DNA of 64,000 bases from Moringa oleifera (lineage: Eukaryota; Streptophyta; Magnoliopsida; Brassicales; Moringaceae). The stretch covers positions 4,089,501 through 4,153,500 of the forward strand of contig JAJFZO010000028.1 of assembly GCA_021397835.1 (NCBI GenBank). Direction: 5' to 3'. Under the pieces are notes generated by a model, which was not told the DNA's origin, did not search any database, and saw nothing but the letters and a program-made list of their open reading frames with translations. Made by a program: the position numbers and the translations under genes. Positions 12,901 through 26,300 of the stretch are shown here, piece after piece (position 1 is the stretch's first letter; each line of letters begins with the position of its first letter).

Positions 12901-15900
12901 CATCAGGAAGAAAAGCTACGCCAGGGGTGAGAGAGAGAAGAGAGGGGGGGAGGGGGGGGGGAGGGATTTTTTTTTATTAAAGGAGAAGGAAAAGAAACCT
13001 ACCACACAATTAAACCATTTCAACAATCAGCAATGCTTTTTTTTTTTTTTTTTTTTTAAAAAAAGAAAGTTTACATAGCGGGAAACATTCCTCATCCAAC
13101 CAGCATCAGGCTTCAAGCAAATGACCTCATATAGATGGCTCAAGGTCATTGACAAGAGATACAAAAGGATACCCACTCTTGAATTAACAAATACTAAAAT
13201 TATGAGCCAGTAGGTGTAAACACCTATTTCAAGAAGTTTTTGGCATACACAATCATTTCTTGCAGACCAATGAACTTGAATGTCGTGCAACACATTACTT
13301 TGTACACATGATTTTAGAAACAGACTTGGTCACAGCTTATATATTAGTTTTTGCATACGTGTGCATTTCAGTATCTCAGTTGATGCAAACTATTCAGTTT
13401 TAGGAAGGCAGTCTCCTTGAGAACCTGTGAAATAAGTTGACGATACAAGTTAATCATCTTCAACAGGCCAAAACATGGGGTTAGGTTGAAAGCCCTTTTT
13501 GTAATCTTTCATACTTTAGTAGCATGCTTGAGTGTGTATCCCAGCTAAAAACATTCTAAATGGTGTGAAGTAACAAACTCTCAAGGACAGAACAGCTAAG
13601 TCTCCTTTAGGATTCTACAAAGCCTATTCTTAGTCGTTCACCAATCACTTTACTTCTTCGCAACAATTCTAGTTAACAGATAATAGATGAGCAATGACAT
13701 GAAAGATGTCCATACAGAAAAGGCTTCTCAACAATACAAAAAATTGCAACCAACTATTAAGATATGCCAGTTAAAAATTTACATCTCTGAATAATGAAGA
13801 AGACAACTGCATTAGTAATTCCTATTAATCTGGCCATCTATGACCGCAGTTTGGTATTTAATTATCACATTAATCATCATTTATAATCTCAAATACAATT
13901 ATTTTTCATTTGCAGAAGCCAGTACATGAAAGTAGTGACATCAGTCAATGCAGTCTCTCTAAATCAGGAAGTTATAGCAGCAACCAATTTTCAAAGTATA
14001 AGCGGGAAACTGACATCTTTGTCATTACCTTGCCAACAGCTCCAAGAACTATAGTAGCATCAGAGCACCCGTAGATGGTTGCGTATCTCAAAGGTGCTAG
14101 AATATAAATGACAGAATCATGGCAATTAATCACCTGCAATTATATTACATTATGTCAACAAGTACTCAAAATGATACTGTACCCCCACAGTAAGAAACTC
14201 AATTTTCACATAGAACACACATAAACAGTTAAAACAGACAGTAAAACTATGTACTGTTCGCTGTAAACATAACATTCAACTCCACTAAGCTTTAGGTCAA
14301 ACTAGGTAGCTTAAAATATGCTGAGTTGAGTTGTTGATTCGAAGACAGAGTTGTTGAGAACAGACAATGAAACAAAATAAATACATAAAAACTAGCACTT
14401 CTTCCCCTTTTCGAGATGGTTACAAACTCAGAGGTACCCAACTTGGACCAAGCCACCATATGTTAAGCTTTGCTGTAACTTGGACAAGGATTTTAGCTGC
14501 CTAAGTTTCTGTGTAAAGGTTCAGGCCTTGTGTTCAATTGTGATGCCTCTAAAAAGTACATTGATCCTTCAGAACAAACCCTATCTACATAAAACGCCTC
14601 TATAAAGCGGAAGCCCAGCTTTAGGACAACTATATAACATGATGTAAAAAAGGTGATTACATGTAGGACAGAGGAACATGCTTGTTGAAGGCAAACAAGC
14701 TTTCTAGGCAAACAGAATAAGTGGCTTTCATCAATTTTACATAGATTTTCACATATTCTTATTTAAAATCATATAATTTCACATAAAAAGTAAATACATA
14801 AAACATATCCCTTTACACAATAAACAGATTTAATCATAAAATTTTAAGCTCAAAAACACTGCAATATCTGATAAGCATCAAGGATCCAAAAATAACAAGT
14901 TGAAGTTACAGGTAAAGGTTTTGACATTTAAGTACTCATTGACTTTCAAAGTAATATCTGAAGTCCCAATTTATAGTAAGTCGTGAAAGGAGGAAAAGGG
15001 CACATCAAACCAAAATATTCTTTCTTTGTCATGATGCAGCTAACTAAGTGATACCCTGGAGGATAGTTCCACAAGATTTGCATCATCATAACTCTCTTTG
15101 GAAGTCACACATTCTAATCTCAACCTCTGCCTATAAAAAATATTTGTGCTTTCAAATATTAACTCTCATCTGGAATACACTATGAGATGGCACACAACAG
15201 ACCAACCAATTAATTATTTTGACCTCCCTGACATTCTTCCAAGGTTAATTAGCATAGGACAAAATGTCATCGAAAAGTACAGAACCATGGTCATACAAGA
15301 CTCCTACAAGTACTTGTGAGTTGAGACCAAGGGCACTATCTAAGCAAAAAGGCGAAGGCCAAGGATAGTTACTTGATGAAAAGTACTGTGGATGGCATAC
15401 AATAAACCTCACTTTTCCATATTGTCATGGTATCACTACACACAAGTAAACTTATTCGCTGTTACAACTTTATAGCATATTAACAAACGTATCGGATGCG
15501 ATATCTGGTGCTTCCATGCAGTTGAATCTGACAACTCTAAATACTATTACAATTGAAACTTACCTTTGGATTCCAAAGATGAAAGCTATGAAATCAACAA
15601 AATACCGAGAGAAGTTAAAGCTTACAAACATGAAATTAATGTTATAAAATCAAAAGACGGATAACACATAAAAAGCACAACAGTCACCAGATGATATCTG
15701 TATCATCTGATTCACTTTCAACTTGTTTTTAGAATTTTCAATATATTTTAGAAATCTGCTAAGTTGTTAGACCTCTGTTTTTTTTTTTCCTCTCTCTCTC
15801 TCTTCCTCTAACCATTCACAGCCCTTACTATTGCAAATGCAGGTAGATAGCTCAACACCCTAAAGAAAGTGATTTTTAAGAAGATCACAAATTAATTCAT

Positions 15901-18900
15901 AGAAACCACAATAATCCACAATGTACAAAGCAAGTTCATTATTTCATAACACAAGGCACATCACAACTTTCAGACCTAACCTTCACAGAAGAACCTTTTA
16001 AATCTGATGCCTGCTTTACGAATGATGACTTAGAGATCCCCTCAATAAAACTCGGACCCCTAGCACCTGGTGAGGCCTTGTTTGAACTTGTGCAGGCATC
16101 AGACATAGCCACGTCATGATCAGAAGCACTAGGCGGCCCATTTTCTTTAGCAGAAATTTTTTCAGTAATATACTCCAAAGCAGAAGCTATGTTCTGTAGA
16201 AGCCAATCATGAACTTGTGCAGCAGGAACAGGTACAGCAGGCATGTCAGGATCTGAATTCGCAAAAAACGGAGCAGCTTGGGTTAAGGCAATCCCTTCAG
16301 ATCCCTTATCACCAAATTGAAATAGAAACGCAAGGTGCCCAAATCCTTCCATGGTCAAGACCTAAAACAGCAACATTAAAAAGGCAAATCAGAACATAGC
16401 AGAACATGAGACTGCAAAAAGAGAATGACAAACATTCTAATGAAAGTAAAATTATAAAGGTCAAACAGAAGCAGATATTTATCAAATGTTTTCTCTTTTT
16501 TCAATCAGCACAAGCAGAGAGATATTGCTCAAAATATTATTTTGTTAAACACAGCGGATGCCTAGGAAAATGAGAAACCACATCATGCACCTCATCCAAC
16601 AGGCAGGCAACAGCGTAGAGGGGTAACTTCATACAAGAATTATCATAAATTTGCTTAATTTATTATGATAGCCTAGGGATCAACTGCAAAGTTGTAGCCA
16701 CAAGTGAGATTGCATCAACTCAGACGAAATCAATAAATAAAAACATGTTTTAAGGTAGACTATCCTGCTATTATCACGTTATGCTGGTCAGAACATTCAT
16801 TAAATCCAAGAGCATAGTATCAACATACCAGATCTAATGGAATCACCTAGAGTTTCAAAAGGCGAAGGGAAAGGAAAGGTATTTCACGCCACATACTTTT
16901 TATATATGGTTACTGGGGAGAAGGTTACATATAATGCCACAAAAATAGTCTAAAAACATTACCATAGGCATGAAGAAGTGGTTCCAAAATGGGGGAAAAA
17001 AAATCAATCGATCAAAAAAGGATGAAGTTAAGCTAAAAAACTGAACTCAAAACAGCAAATATAAAGAATAAATAAGGCACTGCAAGGAGAGCAATAGCAC
17101 TAATAAGTTTAGAGAAAGCAGAATATAATCCACATCTAAATGACCAAAAAAAAAAAAAAAACAGAAAGAAGAAACTAGATAAATCAGCAGGGTAAAAAGA
17201 AATACATGGAAGAAGGGGGAACAATAAATAAACTTGATAAGGTTGAAAACGCTTTCCCAATTATTTTACAGCAAGAATTTTTGCCATATTATCATTATTA
17301 AGCACAAAGAATTCATAAAAAAATTTCTCCCTTGGTCAGATGCAATCATTTTATCTTCCCTTTCAATTGAGGATCTCCATAAAACATATAAAGCTCCAAA
17401 ACAAATTTATAGCTGATATTCACTTAAAAACAAATAAAATACATAAGTCTAGCTCCTTTTAAATCATAATGTTTACTTCCAACTGCTTGAACCAGTAAGA
17501 GGGTCCATCATACTTCACTGCCTCCAGACAGTTCAAGAGCCTCACAGTATGAGGCACACCCAAAGGTACAGCACAGGTATGCCTCTGTAAAACAAAACTA
17601 TGGGACCAACGCTAAGAAGTGTTTCTATAGATAGGAGAACACCATTTACAATTTAATGAATGATAAACTGTTTCACCAACAGGAACTCTTTCACTGTTTT
17701 TACAAGGAAAAGAATAGACAAAACTATAGCTACAAGTTGCACTCAATCTTTAAAAGATGGTCCCAAGAAAAATTTTCCTTGAATAACAATTTATTTCAAT
17801 TGTACCAGATCAGAGCACCAATCTCTTATGAATAGGGGAGGCAAGACAAAGGACCCTGCCAAAACATCAACAGCAAGAGCATCACAGATAACAACCTATG
17901 CTGTCCAAAGGGCAAAAGAAAATTGCCAAAATTGCATCATTTAACAAAAGAAGGCTACCTACAAACAGAAGAATTATGGGGGGAAAAAGCATAAACAGTA
18001 TCTATTTCCATTTTTCATTCTTTTTATAAACAAGAATGCAGCATAGACATCCATATCTCGTCTAAATAAAATAATTCACATATATTACAAACCAGAGACT
18101 CTTCGCCTTCCCCTTCCCCAGGCTCCGCCAGAAGGGACAGAATGTTAGCCAAGTGCTTTTGCAGATAAGACAACTGGTGGGCCTCTTCATCAGCTTGTGA
18201 TGGCATAAATCGACGGCTGTTGCTGCGCACCAGCTGCAAGGTGATAAAACGCAAAGCTTAACCCATATTTAACATAAAAATAGTGACTACACTAGAAATC
18301 TCCAACACTTAGATATAGAATCTAACTTTTACAGAACAAAAATCCTTAGAGATCAGGTGGGATCCACATTGAAAGAAATTCAGTCATAATCAGCATTGTA
18401 ATATATATTTATTGACAGCAAATGTTGTTGACTGGCTGCTATAATCTACCTATGTCAACAAAACATATCTTATCCCAACTAAAATGTCAGCTACATGCAT
18501 CCAGTTATAAGACAATCCAAAGATGGACTGTCAAAGGACTTTTAATAAGTAAGGTGAACAGGGACTTGCCAACATTGCCATGACACTCCCATCCAATGAA
18601 TCTACCAACAGAAACCTAGAAAGGACCAGTCAAAGCAGGAAGTCCTACACAATTTTTAAAAGCAATTTGATATATGTCAATGAAAACACAATTTTGCTTT
18701 AACCTTGAAACAAGCCAAGTCGCACACCTTCAATTCTTGCAAGAAAAAGCCTATACCACAAACAGGCCACGAAGATGCCTGCCATAAAATGATTGCTAGA
18801 CAAAACCTATAACCACCTCTCTGAGCTAAAGCTTAGAAATTCATTTGATTACAAGAAGAAAATGAACACACAAAAAGAGCAACATCTCAGACCAGAAGAT

Positions 18901-19970
18901 CCTAAACAATGTAACTTGGGCAAACATATCTCCAATAGTTATGATGAAGCACATTTGTCGTTTCCCAAATGTTACACATTTTCCAAATCCAGATAAAACT
19001 ACACTGTCGAAGCAAATGCAAGAATCAGCGGAGGTAAAAATTCTGAAACACCAGTGGCCCCCTACTATCAAAGACATAAAATTTCTCCAAACACATAAAA
19101 TCACTCATCTTCTCAGCAACATCTTGAACAACAAACCAAAAAATGAAAAAATAAAAAATAAAATATTTTAATGATCTCATTCCCACAGCGATGTGAAGTT
19201 CCCTCAAATTTAAAGCCAAATGGAATAAACCAACCAAAAGTTTCAATAGGAATTGCATGCTCAGTTAGGAAATGAACCAAAATAGAAAAACAGAAAAAAC
19301 GCAACAAAAACTACAGATTCCAACCCGCCTCAATACACAGGCAATTCTTCCCGACTGGGCAGCTCAATACACAAAATCACTCAAAATTTCTAAGCCCAAC
19401 CGGAAATTAAAAAAGCACACAAAAGCTCCAAAAATCACAGAAATATTTCACATATCAACCACATGAGCAAGAAAAGCTCACCTGCAGTGGCGATAATGCT
19501 GATAAGTATCCATCAAAGGCCGACGTGGACGGCCAGACATCGGCCACGGCAGCAGAATCCTTATGCGTCCTCGGAAGCAACCTCTTGTAGGATTGTATGT
19601 ACAAAAACAGTATCAGATCACGCAAATCTGCCCCAAAAGAGTCAACCTCGTCCGGTTTCGCCTCGACCAGGGGGTCGGACTCGGAGTGAAGCAAGGAGGC
19701 GAGGGTATCCAGGACGAGTCGCGCATGCTCGATGGAGATCTGGAGCGCCTCGGCGAGGGTGGCGGAGTCGACGCGTTGAGTCGACGCAGCTGCTAGTTTC
19801 TCCTTGAGCGGTGCTAGGGTTTGGGTGGGGTCTGGGAATATGAGCTTGGAAATTGGGAGGAGCCCATGCTCGAAGGGCTCGCGTCTGGGGTGGATAAGCG
19901 AATTCGGATTTGGGTTGGGGTTGGGGTCCTGGGATGAAGAGGATGTTGATGGTTCAACAGACTCGGTCAT
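9942..19970 (-). CDS. TBCCD1: TBCC domain-containing protein 1
   Basis: Nine exons on the minus strand: 19970-19482, 18233-18093, 16361-15981, 14133-14029, 12762-12622, 11793-11590, 11475-11383, 11227-11116 and 9985-9942. All borders are GT-AG; all but the last junction are phase 0. They give 569 residues ending ASGNIRQLYCLQGE. Residues 1-40 are Ser/Pro/Asn-rich. The conserved N-terminal block (HPRREPFEHGLLPISKL, then LRDLILFLYIQSYKRLLPRT) is followed by LVRSNSRRF and EEAHQLSYLQKH. The tubulin-cofactor-C/C-CAP beta-helix domain lies at about 338-480 (INCHDSVIYILAPLRYATI, IANCRECIFFLGVNQRPL). The family is related to tubulin folding cofactor C and RP2 and is linked to centrosome or cell-division organisation in algae and animals; the plant role is poorly known. 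It matches Arabidopsis At2g42230 in sequence and position. Introns range from 114 bp to about 1.85 kb. It is probably functional. Confidence 0.94.
12931..13060. repeat. Purine tract and poly(T) in TBCCD1 intron 4
   Basis: A purine-only run with a near-homopolymeric G stretch (about 12928-12965) is followed by T9 and, 60 bases on, by a T run of about 22 (13036-13058). On the gene's strand this is a pyrimidine tract plus poly(A). It may be the tail of an unrecognised retroposon or simple sequence. It lies inside an intron and leaves splice sites intact. Confidence 0.6.
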
Positions 19971-19996
19971 GATTCCCGAAAGAAAGTGAAGGAGCT

Positions 19997-19998
<2 letters not shown>

Positions 19999-20034
<36 letters not shown>
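19999..20034. repeat. (GA)n microsatellite in TBCCD1 5' UTR
   Basis: About 17 uninterrupted GA units on the plus strand, which is CT on the gene's strand, end about 30 bases upstream of the TBCCD1 start codon at 19970. CT-rich leaders are common in plants. The run is long enough to be length-variable between individuals. Confidence 0.9.
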
Positions 20035-20038
<4 letters not shown>

Positions 20039-22455
20039 AGAGAATGGCGAGTTACAGATCTTCGAGAAATGAATGATGTTGAAAGAGAGGCAAAGAGGGA
20101 GAAGAGTCAGGGATGTGCTAAGGTGATGTCGTGTTCACTCTACTGGTTGCATGGCGCTTTCTAATGCGACATCGTTTACTATCTAAACAAGTAATATTTT
20201 GACACGTTTGCAGATAGTCAGGGTTGCACGTGGGTCACCTCTTGTGATCTCAACCTCTTATTCATTATTCGATTTCCAATGAAACCAATTGAGAAGGTGA
20301 AATTAAATTTGGCATTAGGAGGAAAGATATCAATTCAATTTAAGATGAACAAATAAATATAAAATTTGTGGTGTCAATTATAGTATTACTATTCTCTATG
20401 TTATTCATTGTCTTATACTTGAGAAGTCCGTAGGAAGTTTAATGGCATAAGTTTATGCGGGAAATAGTGATCAACCATTTGTATGGCAGATAATTGGTCA
20501 TCTGTGAGTGCAATTTGTACTAGTTTTTGCGAGATATTATGCATTCCATTGAGCTCATTCTTATGGCATATGGGAGTTTGTTTTTCTCAAGCTTAAACAG
20601 TGGTGATCAATTGAGGTAGGCATTTGGGTGGGATGCGCCACCTATTTTGGTCTTATGTTGTTATTATTTATACAACAAGCTAAGAAGTAATACATGGTAG
20701 CTCTTTTCTTTTTCTGTCTTTAGGGTTTCAACTTATGTCTATATTTTGATACATTCAAATGAAACTAATCGATTAGAATATTTCATAAATAATTTATATA
20801 AAATAAAAAATTATTTTAAATTTTAAATTTTATTTTTTAAATTAAATTTTAATTTTTAAAGTATTTTCAAATAATCATTTATTTATTAATTTTGTGTATA
20901 CTAGACTTTAGTAAAAATTATTGTAAAAAATTAATAATATTTTTATTATTAAAATATTTAAAAAATTATTGAAATAGACTTTGTATTTTATTTTAATTTC
21001 ATTCTTCAAATTTAAATAATTTTGTATGAACAAATTATTTTTATAAAATAATATAATTTTTTAAATATATTTCATTACTCAAATATGTGATGGTAGCTTT
21101 AATACTTTTTTACATTAGTGAAAATTTTTAAGTTAAAATTCATCATAAAAAATCTCAAATTTAAATATTTTAAATTTTTGATAAGATTTAATTTAATTTA
21201 ATTTAAATTGATAAATTAAATTTTATTTAAAAATATTTTAAAACTCAAAATTTGATCAGATAGTAAAAATAAAAGTTAAAGTTTGAAATAATTTTTATCC
21301 TTTTATGTATGTTTAATAGAATGTAAATCTCCAAAAATAGTGATGATGTCCCAGAGATTTAATCTTTTTCTTTCTCCTTTCATGTAAGCACTAATGCCAT
21401 GAGTAAATCTCAATAATGTGTCATGTTTTCAAAATAAACTAAAGCATTCACTTTTAGATTCACGCTCTGAATTGCTTTTAATTTTTAATATAATATTTAC
21501 TTTTTAATATGTTAATAAGTTTAAATAATAATCAAGTTTTTCTAAAAAATAAAAATAAATGATAAAATTATAATGTTTATCTTGTGTTGTCAAACAAACT
21601 TTATTGTTTAAATAATTACCAATCAAATCTTGAATTATTGTTTTGAAACAAATCGAACCTTAAATCTTAATATTGTTAAAATATCTCGTGAATGGAAGGA
21701 TATTTTATCTTGCCATATGATTTTCCTTTAATTAAGTAGAAACTTCTTCAGTTCTCTCGTTTCCTTCCTTTTGCTTTCCTTTCACTTATATTTCTTTCTT
21801 TGAGCTATGATTTTTAAATATTGTTGTTAAGCAGGCTAGTCAATTTGAAACGTAACCTAAGGTAGTGAACATGTCACCATAACGTAGATGAAGAAAAAAA
21901 GGATGATGAACAAGGTGCTAATAGTGCATGTAAGGATAACTATGCGAATGATGAATTTTAGATTTGTGCCATAGATGGTTCCATGGTAAACGTGTAAAGA
22001 TAACACCTAAAAAAGGTTGAGCATATTAAGCAGTACAATTGCAAAATTCAATAAGCAAAAAGATTAACCTTAAATAACACTTAAAGCCATGCGACTTATG
22101 TAAACTCTTTTAACCCCAAAAGAAACTGTTCTTCTTGCATGAATCGAATGAGAAACTCGAACTCATTGCTCTTGATCTCAAGTCAATTTAAAGAAAGAAT
22201 TTTTTTTTAATTGGGTTATCTCCAACTCAACACCAAAACATCAAATTGGTATGAAAAATTGAAGATTTTCTTACTATATTATTTAATATTTCTTACTATA
22301 TTATTTATATTTAATAATTTTCTAACTTTAACCAATTTTAATTTTTGATAAATAATTAGACGTATAAATATTACTATGAAAAAATTATATTGGTGAAAAG
22401 AATCTCATCGAAAGCTTGAAAACATGACTGATCTTTAATATGTAATTTAATTTAT
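20035..22455. other. TBCCD1 promoter side and AT-rich intergenic DNA
   Basis: From 20035 to about 20250 the sequence is of ordinary composition and should hold the TBCCD1 promoter. After 20760 it becomes very AT-rich with no coding similarity. A stretch at about 21150-21300 resembles one arm of the inverted repeat at 4120-4690 (shared AAATTGATAAATTAA and ATTTGATCAGATAGTAA-like segments). No gene was seen. Confidence 0.5.
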
Positions 22456-22600
22456 TTAAAGGGTAAATAAAAAAAAAAACTTAAACTTTGAGCAAATCTA
22501 ATTTGAACCTTGATATTTGAATTTTTACTATTAAACTTTCAATTTTACTCAATTTCAATGCTACCTTTAATTTTCATCTATTTTCTTAGTGAAATGAGAA
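22456..22600 (+). repeat. Candidate MULE-type terminal sequence
   Basis: GGGTAAATAAAAAAAA at about 22460, followed by short runs such as CTTAAACTTTGAGC, ATTTGAACCTTGATATTTG and ATTAAACTTTC, resembles the low-complexity terminal repeats seen on many plant Mutator-like elements (style known from the family, not a computed match). It lies 2.5 kb upstream of the transposase remnant at 25.0-26.3 kb and could be one of its ends. No partner end was found on the far side. Confidence 0.3.
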
Positions 22601-23101
22601 GTATTATGGATAGTTCATGATGTTTCTTTTATTTTTAACTATTAACTCTTTTTTCTTAGTATGCTTCAGCATATGTTCACCATTATCATCTAAAATCGAG
22701 AGAGAAATTTGTCACTGCAATAGAAATCCGTTCACTATTCTTTGATTGGCAAGTTATTGTAAAAGATTAAAGGTCGATTAATTCAAAAATATTCACCTTT
22801 TGGCTCAAATTGTGGAGATGAATAACGAAGGCTTAGTTCGTGACTGTTGTTATGGGTTTCATTTGAAATTATGTATATCATGGATAAGAAGAAACCTAGG
22901 AAGAAGATTCTGAGATGTGGCAAGATGAGTTTTATTATACGGTTTGTATTTATATGTTAAAATTCCTTAGTTGAACTTGGATATTCTCAAAAATGGCATA
23001 TTATTGTTTCAAGAATGAATGTTTAATACTTCATCTATTTTTGTTCGATTGTAGCATTTACATGGTGTTCTTTGTAATTAAAATCACAAACTAGTGGCAT
23101 A

Positions 23102-23198
23102 AAACATTGAATTTGAAATTGCAAACCACTTACATTAAACATTGAATTTGGAATTACAAACCACTTATATTAAACATTGAATTTGGAATTACAAACCA
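23102..23198 (+). repeat. 35-bp tandem repeat, 2.8 copies
   Basis: Units begin at 23102, 23137 and 23172, each starting AAACATTGAATTTG. Units 1 and 2 differ at three positions and unit 3 breaks off after about 27 bases. A looser relative precedes the array. It is non-coding, in a region without recognised genes. Confidence 0.9.
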
Positions 23199-25025
23199 AT
23201 AGCTTGTATGTTCGTATTTCGAGTTGAGCCAATTAGCCAGCCTTTATTGGTTTGTAGTGAGTTAATATTTTATGTTATTGTTATTAGCTTAAAATGTTAA
23301 TTCAATGATCTCATTTGCTTTATTGTTTTATTATAGAAGTATAAGCTTTTTAATTACTTCATATGGTTTGATACTCAAATATGCCTTCGGGGAATGCAAA
23401 TATTATCGTAAATAATCTACAAAATTGAGCCAAGTTTTATTATTAGCTCTTGATAACATCATGGATCATTTTTATATTTATCATACTTTTATATTACATG
23501 GAAGCAATTAAAGGAGAAGATAGAAGTAAATTTAGTACAAACTACTTTATTGTGAAAAACATAACAGCAAGTTTGTATTTCAAATTAAGTTATGGTCATT
23601 GTTAGGCTGGTCATTAGGGTAATGCAAAACTAGTTTGGTTATTATCTTGGTGTTTTTGTTTTACTTTTGTTGATGATCTTAATGTAGGTGCAATATGCAT
23701 ATTAACTTGCTTTTGTGTAAAAATTGGGATGGTTAATGGTAATTTTGTGTACCTTTTTTTTTTAATCATTTTAAGGTAAAGGTCATGATAATATTTTTAT
23801 TTATTTATTGTTGATGATAATTTATTAATGTCAAAGTAAAAACAAAGTAAGTTTCATTTTCTTTGTTTGTGATCCAAGAATTAATCATCAATGATAATCA
23901 TTATAATATCAATCAATAACAAATTCAATATATCACTACTATCTAAATTGAATTAATACATCATAAATTTTACAATAACAACTTTATTCATTTAAATAAA
24001 ACATATTATTTGTTCTAATAACACTAACCACAATACAAGTAACCACATCTCAATAACTAAATGTTTGTCATTATTTGTTCCAATAAGTAACAAACTAAGT
24101 TATTCATCCAAATGTTTTACTCATCTTTTTTTTTTGGTATATTATCTTTCAGTCTTATTCCATGAACCAGGGGGTTTCTTGATCTTATAATCACTTTAAT
24201 TGGTGGAAAGCACCAATAATTGATGATGGTTGTGTCATTACTTGGATAGTAGATGCTGGTTGGCTCTGTTGCTTTTAGGTAGTAGATGTTAACTAGCTTT
24301 ACTAAAAATATCTTATGGATGCTAGTGCGAAGTAGGCCATGCTTATTAGCCTCCATTATGGTCTTAATTATGGAGAGTTAGACCCTATATCCCCAAATCT
24401 AAAAGATGGTCTATTGGATGATCTACTAAGACTATTAAGTAGTTGATGGGGCATTACCTGTTATTGTTTGGCTTTAAATATTAAGAGTAGTAAGTGATAG
24501 GGCATAGGGAGCTTGGGTACTAGGAAAATTAGTTGGTATAACATGGGGAGCTTGGGTATTAAGATTAGTTAGAGTTAGAGTTAGAGTTAAAGTTAGAGTT
24601 GCACACCATCTAATTATCTTAATAGTAGAATGAGATGTAGCATTTATAAAACCTAGACTGGATGACCCAACATCATGCCTAATGTTTATATTCTATTTTA
24701 AAAGAATCCTATAAACTATAGTATGAATATGCACATTAAATCAAATAAGTTATAAATCTAAAGCACGCATATAATTTACTATAATAGTCAAATCAAATGC
24801 GAAAGTTTGATATTGCAAATAATTTACCAGTGATGATAAACTAATGTACACATTAGATCCTACAAACACTTCCTTCCTTGCAATAATCTTTGATCTCGAT
24901 CACAAGTTACAAGAATCAGAGGCATACATACACAATTGGTATTAAATAAAGCTATAGAAAGTTACTTAATTACCTGTTTAATTAGACCCTTGCACGATCA
25001 TTTATTATGACCTATTTGCACTTGT
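23199..25025. other. AT-rich intergenic DNA without recognised gene
   Basis: No coding similarity was recognised. A hexamer run (GTTAGA, about six units, one with a substitution) lies at 24566-24600, close to two copies of GGGAGCTTGGGTA at about 24509 and 24547. The minus-strand open frame at 24356-24117 resembles no family known to me. Confidence 0.5.
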
Positions 25026-26300
25026 TACATGTCATTTGAATATTCTTTTTTGACATTCTATAAGGATTAACGCGTTCATTTGTATCTTTTTTTTTTTTTG
25101 AGGTGGTTGAATGGGTTTTAACCTAATCCTTGACCACAAATTTGGTCTATTACAAGGGTTAACGAAGTATGAATATGTTTGCAAATACCTCTTTTTGTGA
25201 TAACGAGGGTCCATATACAACTTTGGTTCTTGTTTTTAGTAGAAAATTATTAATACAATATCAATACAAGGGATGTTTGATAGTCTTTTTTATAATATGA
25301 GTATTTATATGCTGCTCATTACCCGACTTAACCTAGTATTTCATGCCTCTAGATCAGATTGACTATCAAAGATCTAGCTCTAACTTTAATTTTCTCCATT
25401 AACTTATTTTAAATCTTCGGACAAATTAACCCATCATATCTAGACATCTTATCTTTATTTGTATGGGTTCTTTCCATTAAATAATTTTGAATTTCCTCTA
25501 ATAATTGCACTATCGGTTAGTTTTTATTCTTAAGAATTGAAATGTTGAATGTCTTCGATAAATTGTTAAGTAACATGTCATATTTTGTCCTAAACAAGAG
25601 ATAACATATTTTTAGTATCAATAATATGCATAATCATACTACTTTTCTAAGTTTAAAATACAAAAAAATAATAATAATAAATTATTACTAACCTGGTGAG
25701 AAAGCATATCTACTCTAATACTTTCTTGGTATCCGATATAGCCATTCATAAGCAGTAAAGTCGATAGATTTTAGTCCATCCATGATGGTTGCTTTGACAA
25801 TAAAGTACATGATATTTTTTAGTAATTCACCTTTAAACTGCTTTTGATAGTTTCCTTACAAATATCTAACACAAAAGTGAATGTTAGCTTTTAATACAAC
25901 CTTTTCATAGGAAGGAATAAGCTCTTACAATTTTCGTATTAAATTGATATAACTATAAAAAAATTAAAAATAAAAAAATTATATCTTCTACTGATCTGAC
26001 TTGAATATATAGCCATGCTCCCTAATTGAACCAATATCCTGCAATAATAACCGAATGAATCATGTCTAGTTGTCTCATATTTTTGCATCAATTACTGAAT
26101 ATGTTATTTGATAGGTATTATTGTTTGGGTTAATGACAATGTAGGCATTAGTTACCTTTGCATTAAACTTTTTAAGTGACATCCATCAATGGTGATAATA
26201 GACCTTAACCTTCTAAAAAACCTTTTCAGCATGCATTTAGATAAGCATACACTCTCATGAAAACAGGTGAAGAATCTAGCAAGTGTTTGTTAACATTGAC
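25026..26300 (-). pseudogene. MULE (MuDR-type) transposase remnant
   Basis: The minus strand shows, in the right order but in changing frames, motifs of plant MULE transposases. Near 26195-26165 is a catalytic-core start IITIDGCHLK. Near 26065-26010 is LLQDIGSIREHGYIFKSDQ. Near 25890-25700 come HFC- and KAYEWL-like segments with the WSR-type helix (SRYAFSPG). At 25220-25100 there is a C-terminal block with YMDPRYHKKRYLQTYSYFV and a closing W near the PIQPPQ tail, the usual end of the zinc-finger region. Stops and frameshifts throughout make it dead. Target duplications and both terminal repeats are not resolved; a possible left end lies at about 22460. Confidence 0.72.

Noticed and set aside
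24117..24356. 79-residue minus-strand open frame
   Set aside because: No family recognised and the surrounding DNA is AT-rich intergenic. A link to the MULE was considered, but no motif supports it.
24566..24600. Hexamer run GTTAGA as possible interstitial telomere repeat
   Set aside because: The plant telomere unit is TTTAGGG (seven bases). This unit is six bases, lacks GGG and has only about six copies, so it is simple sequence.
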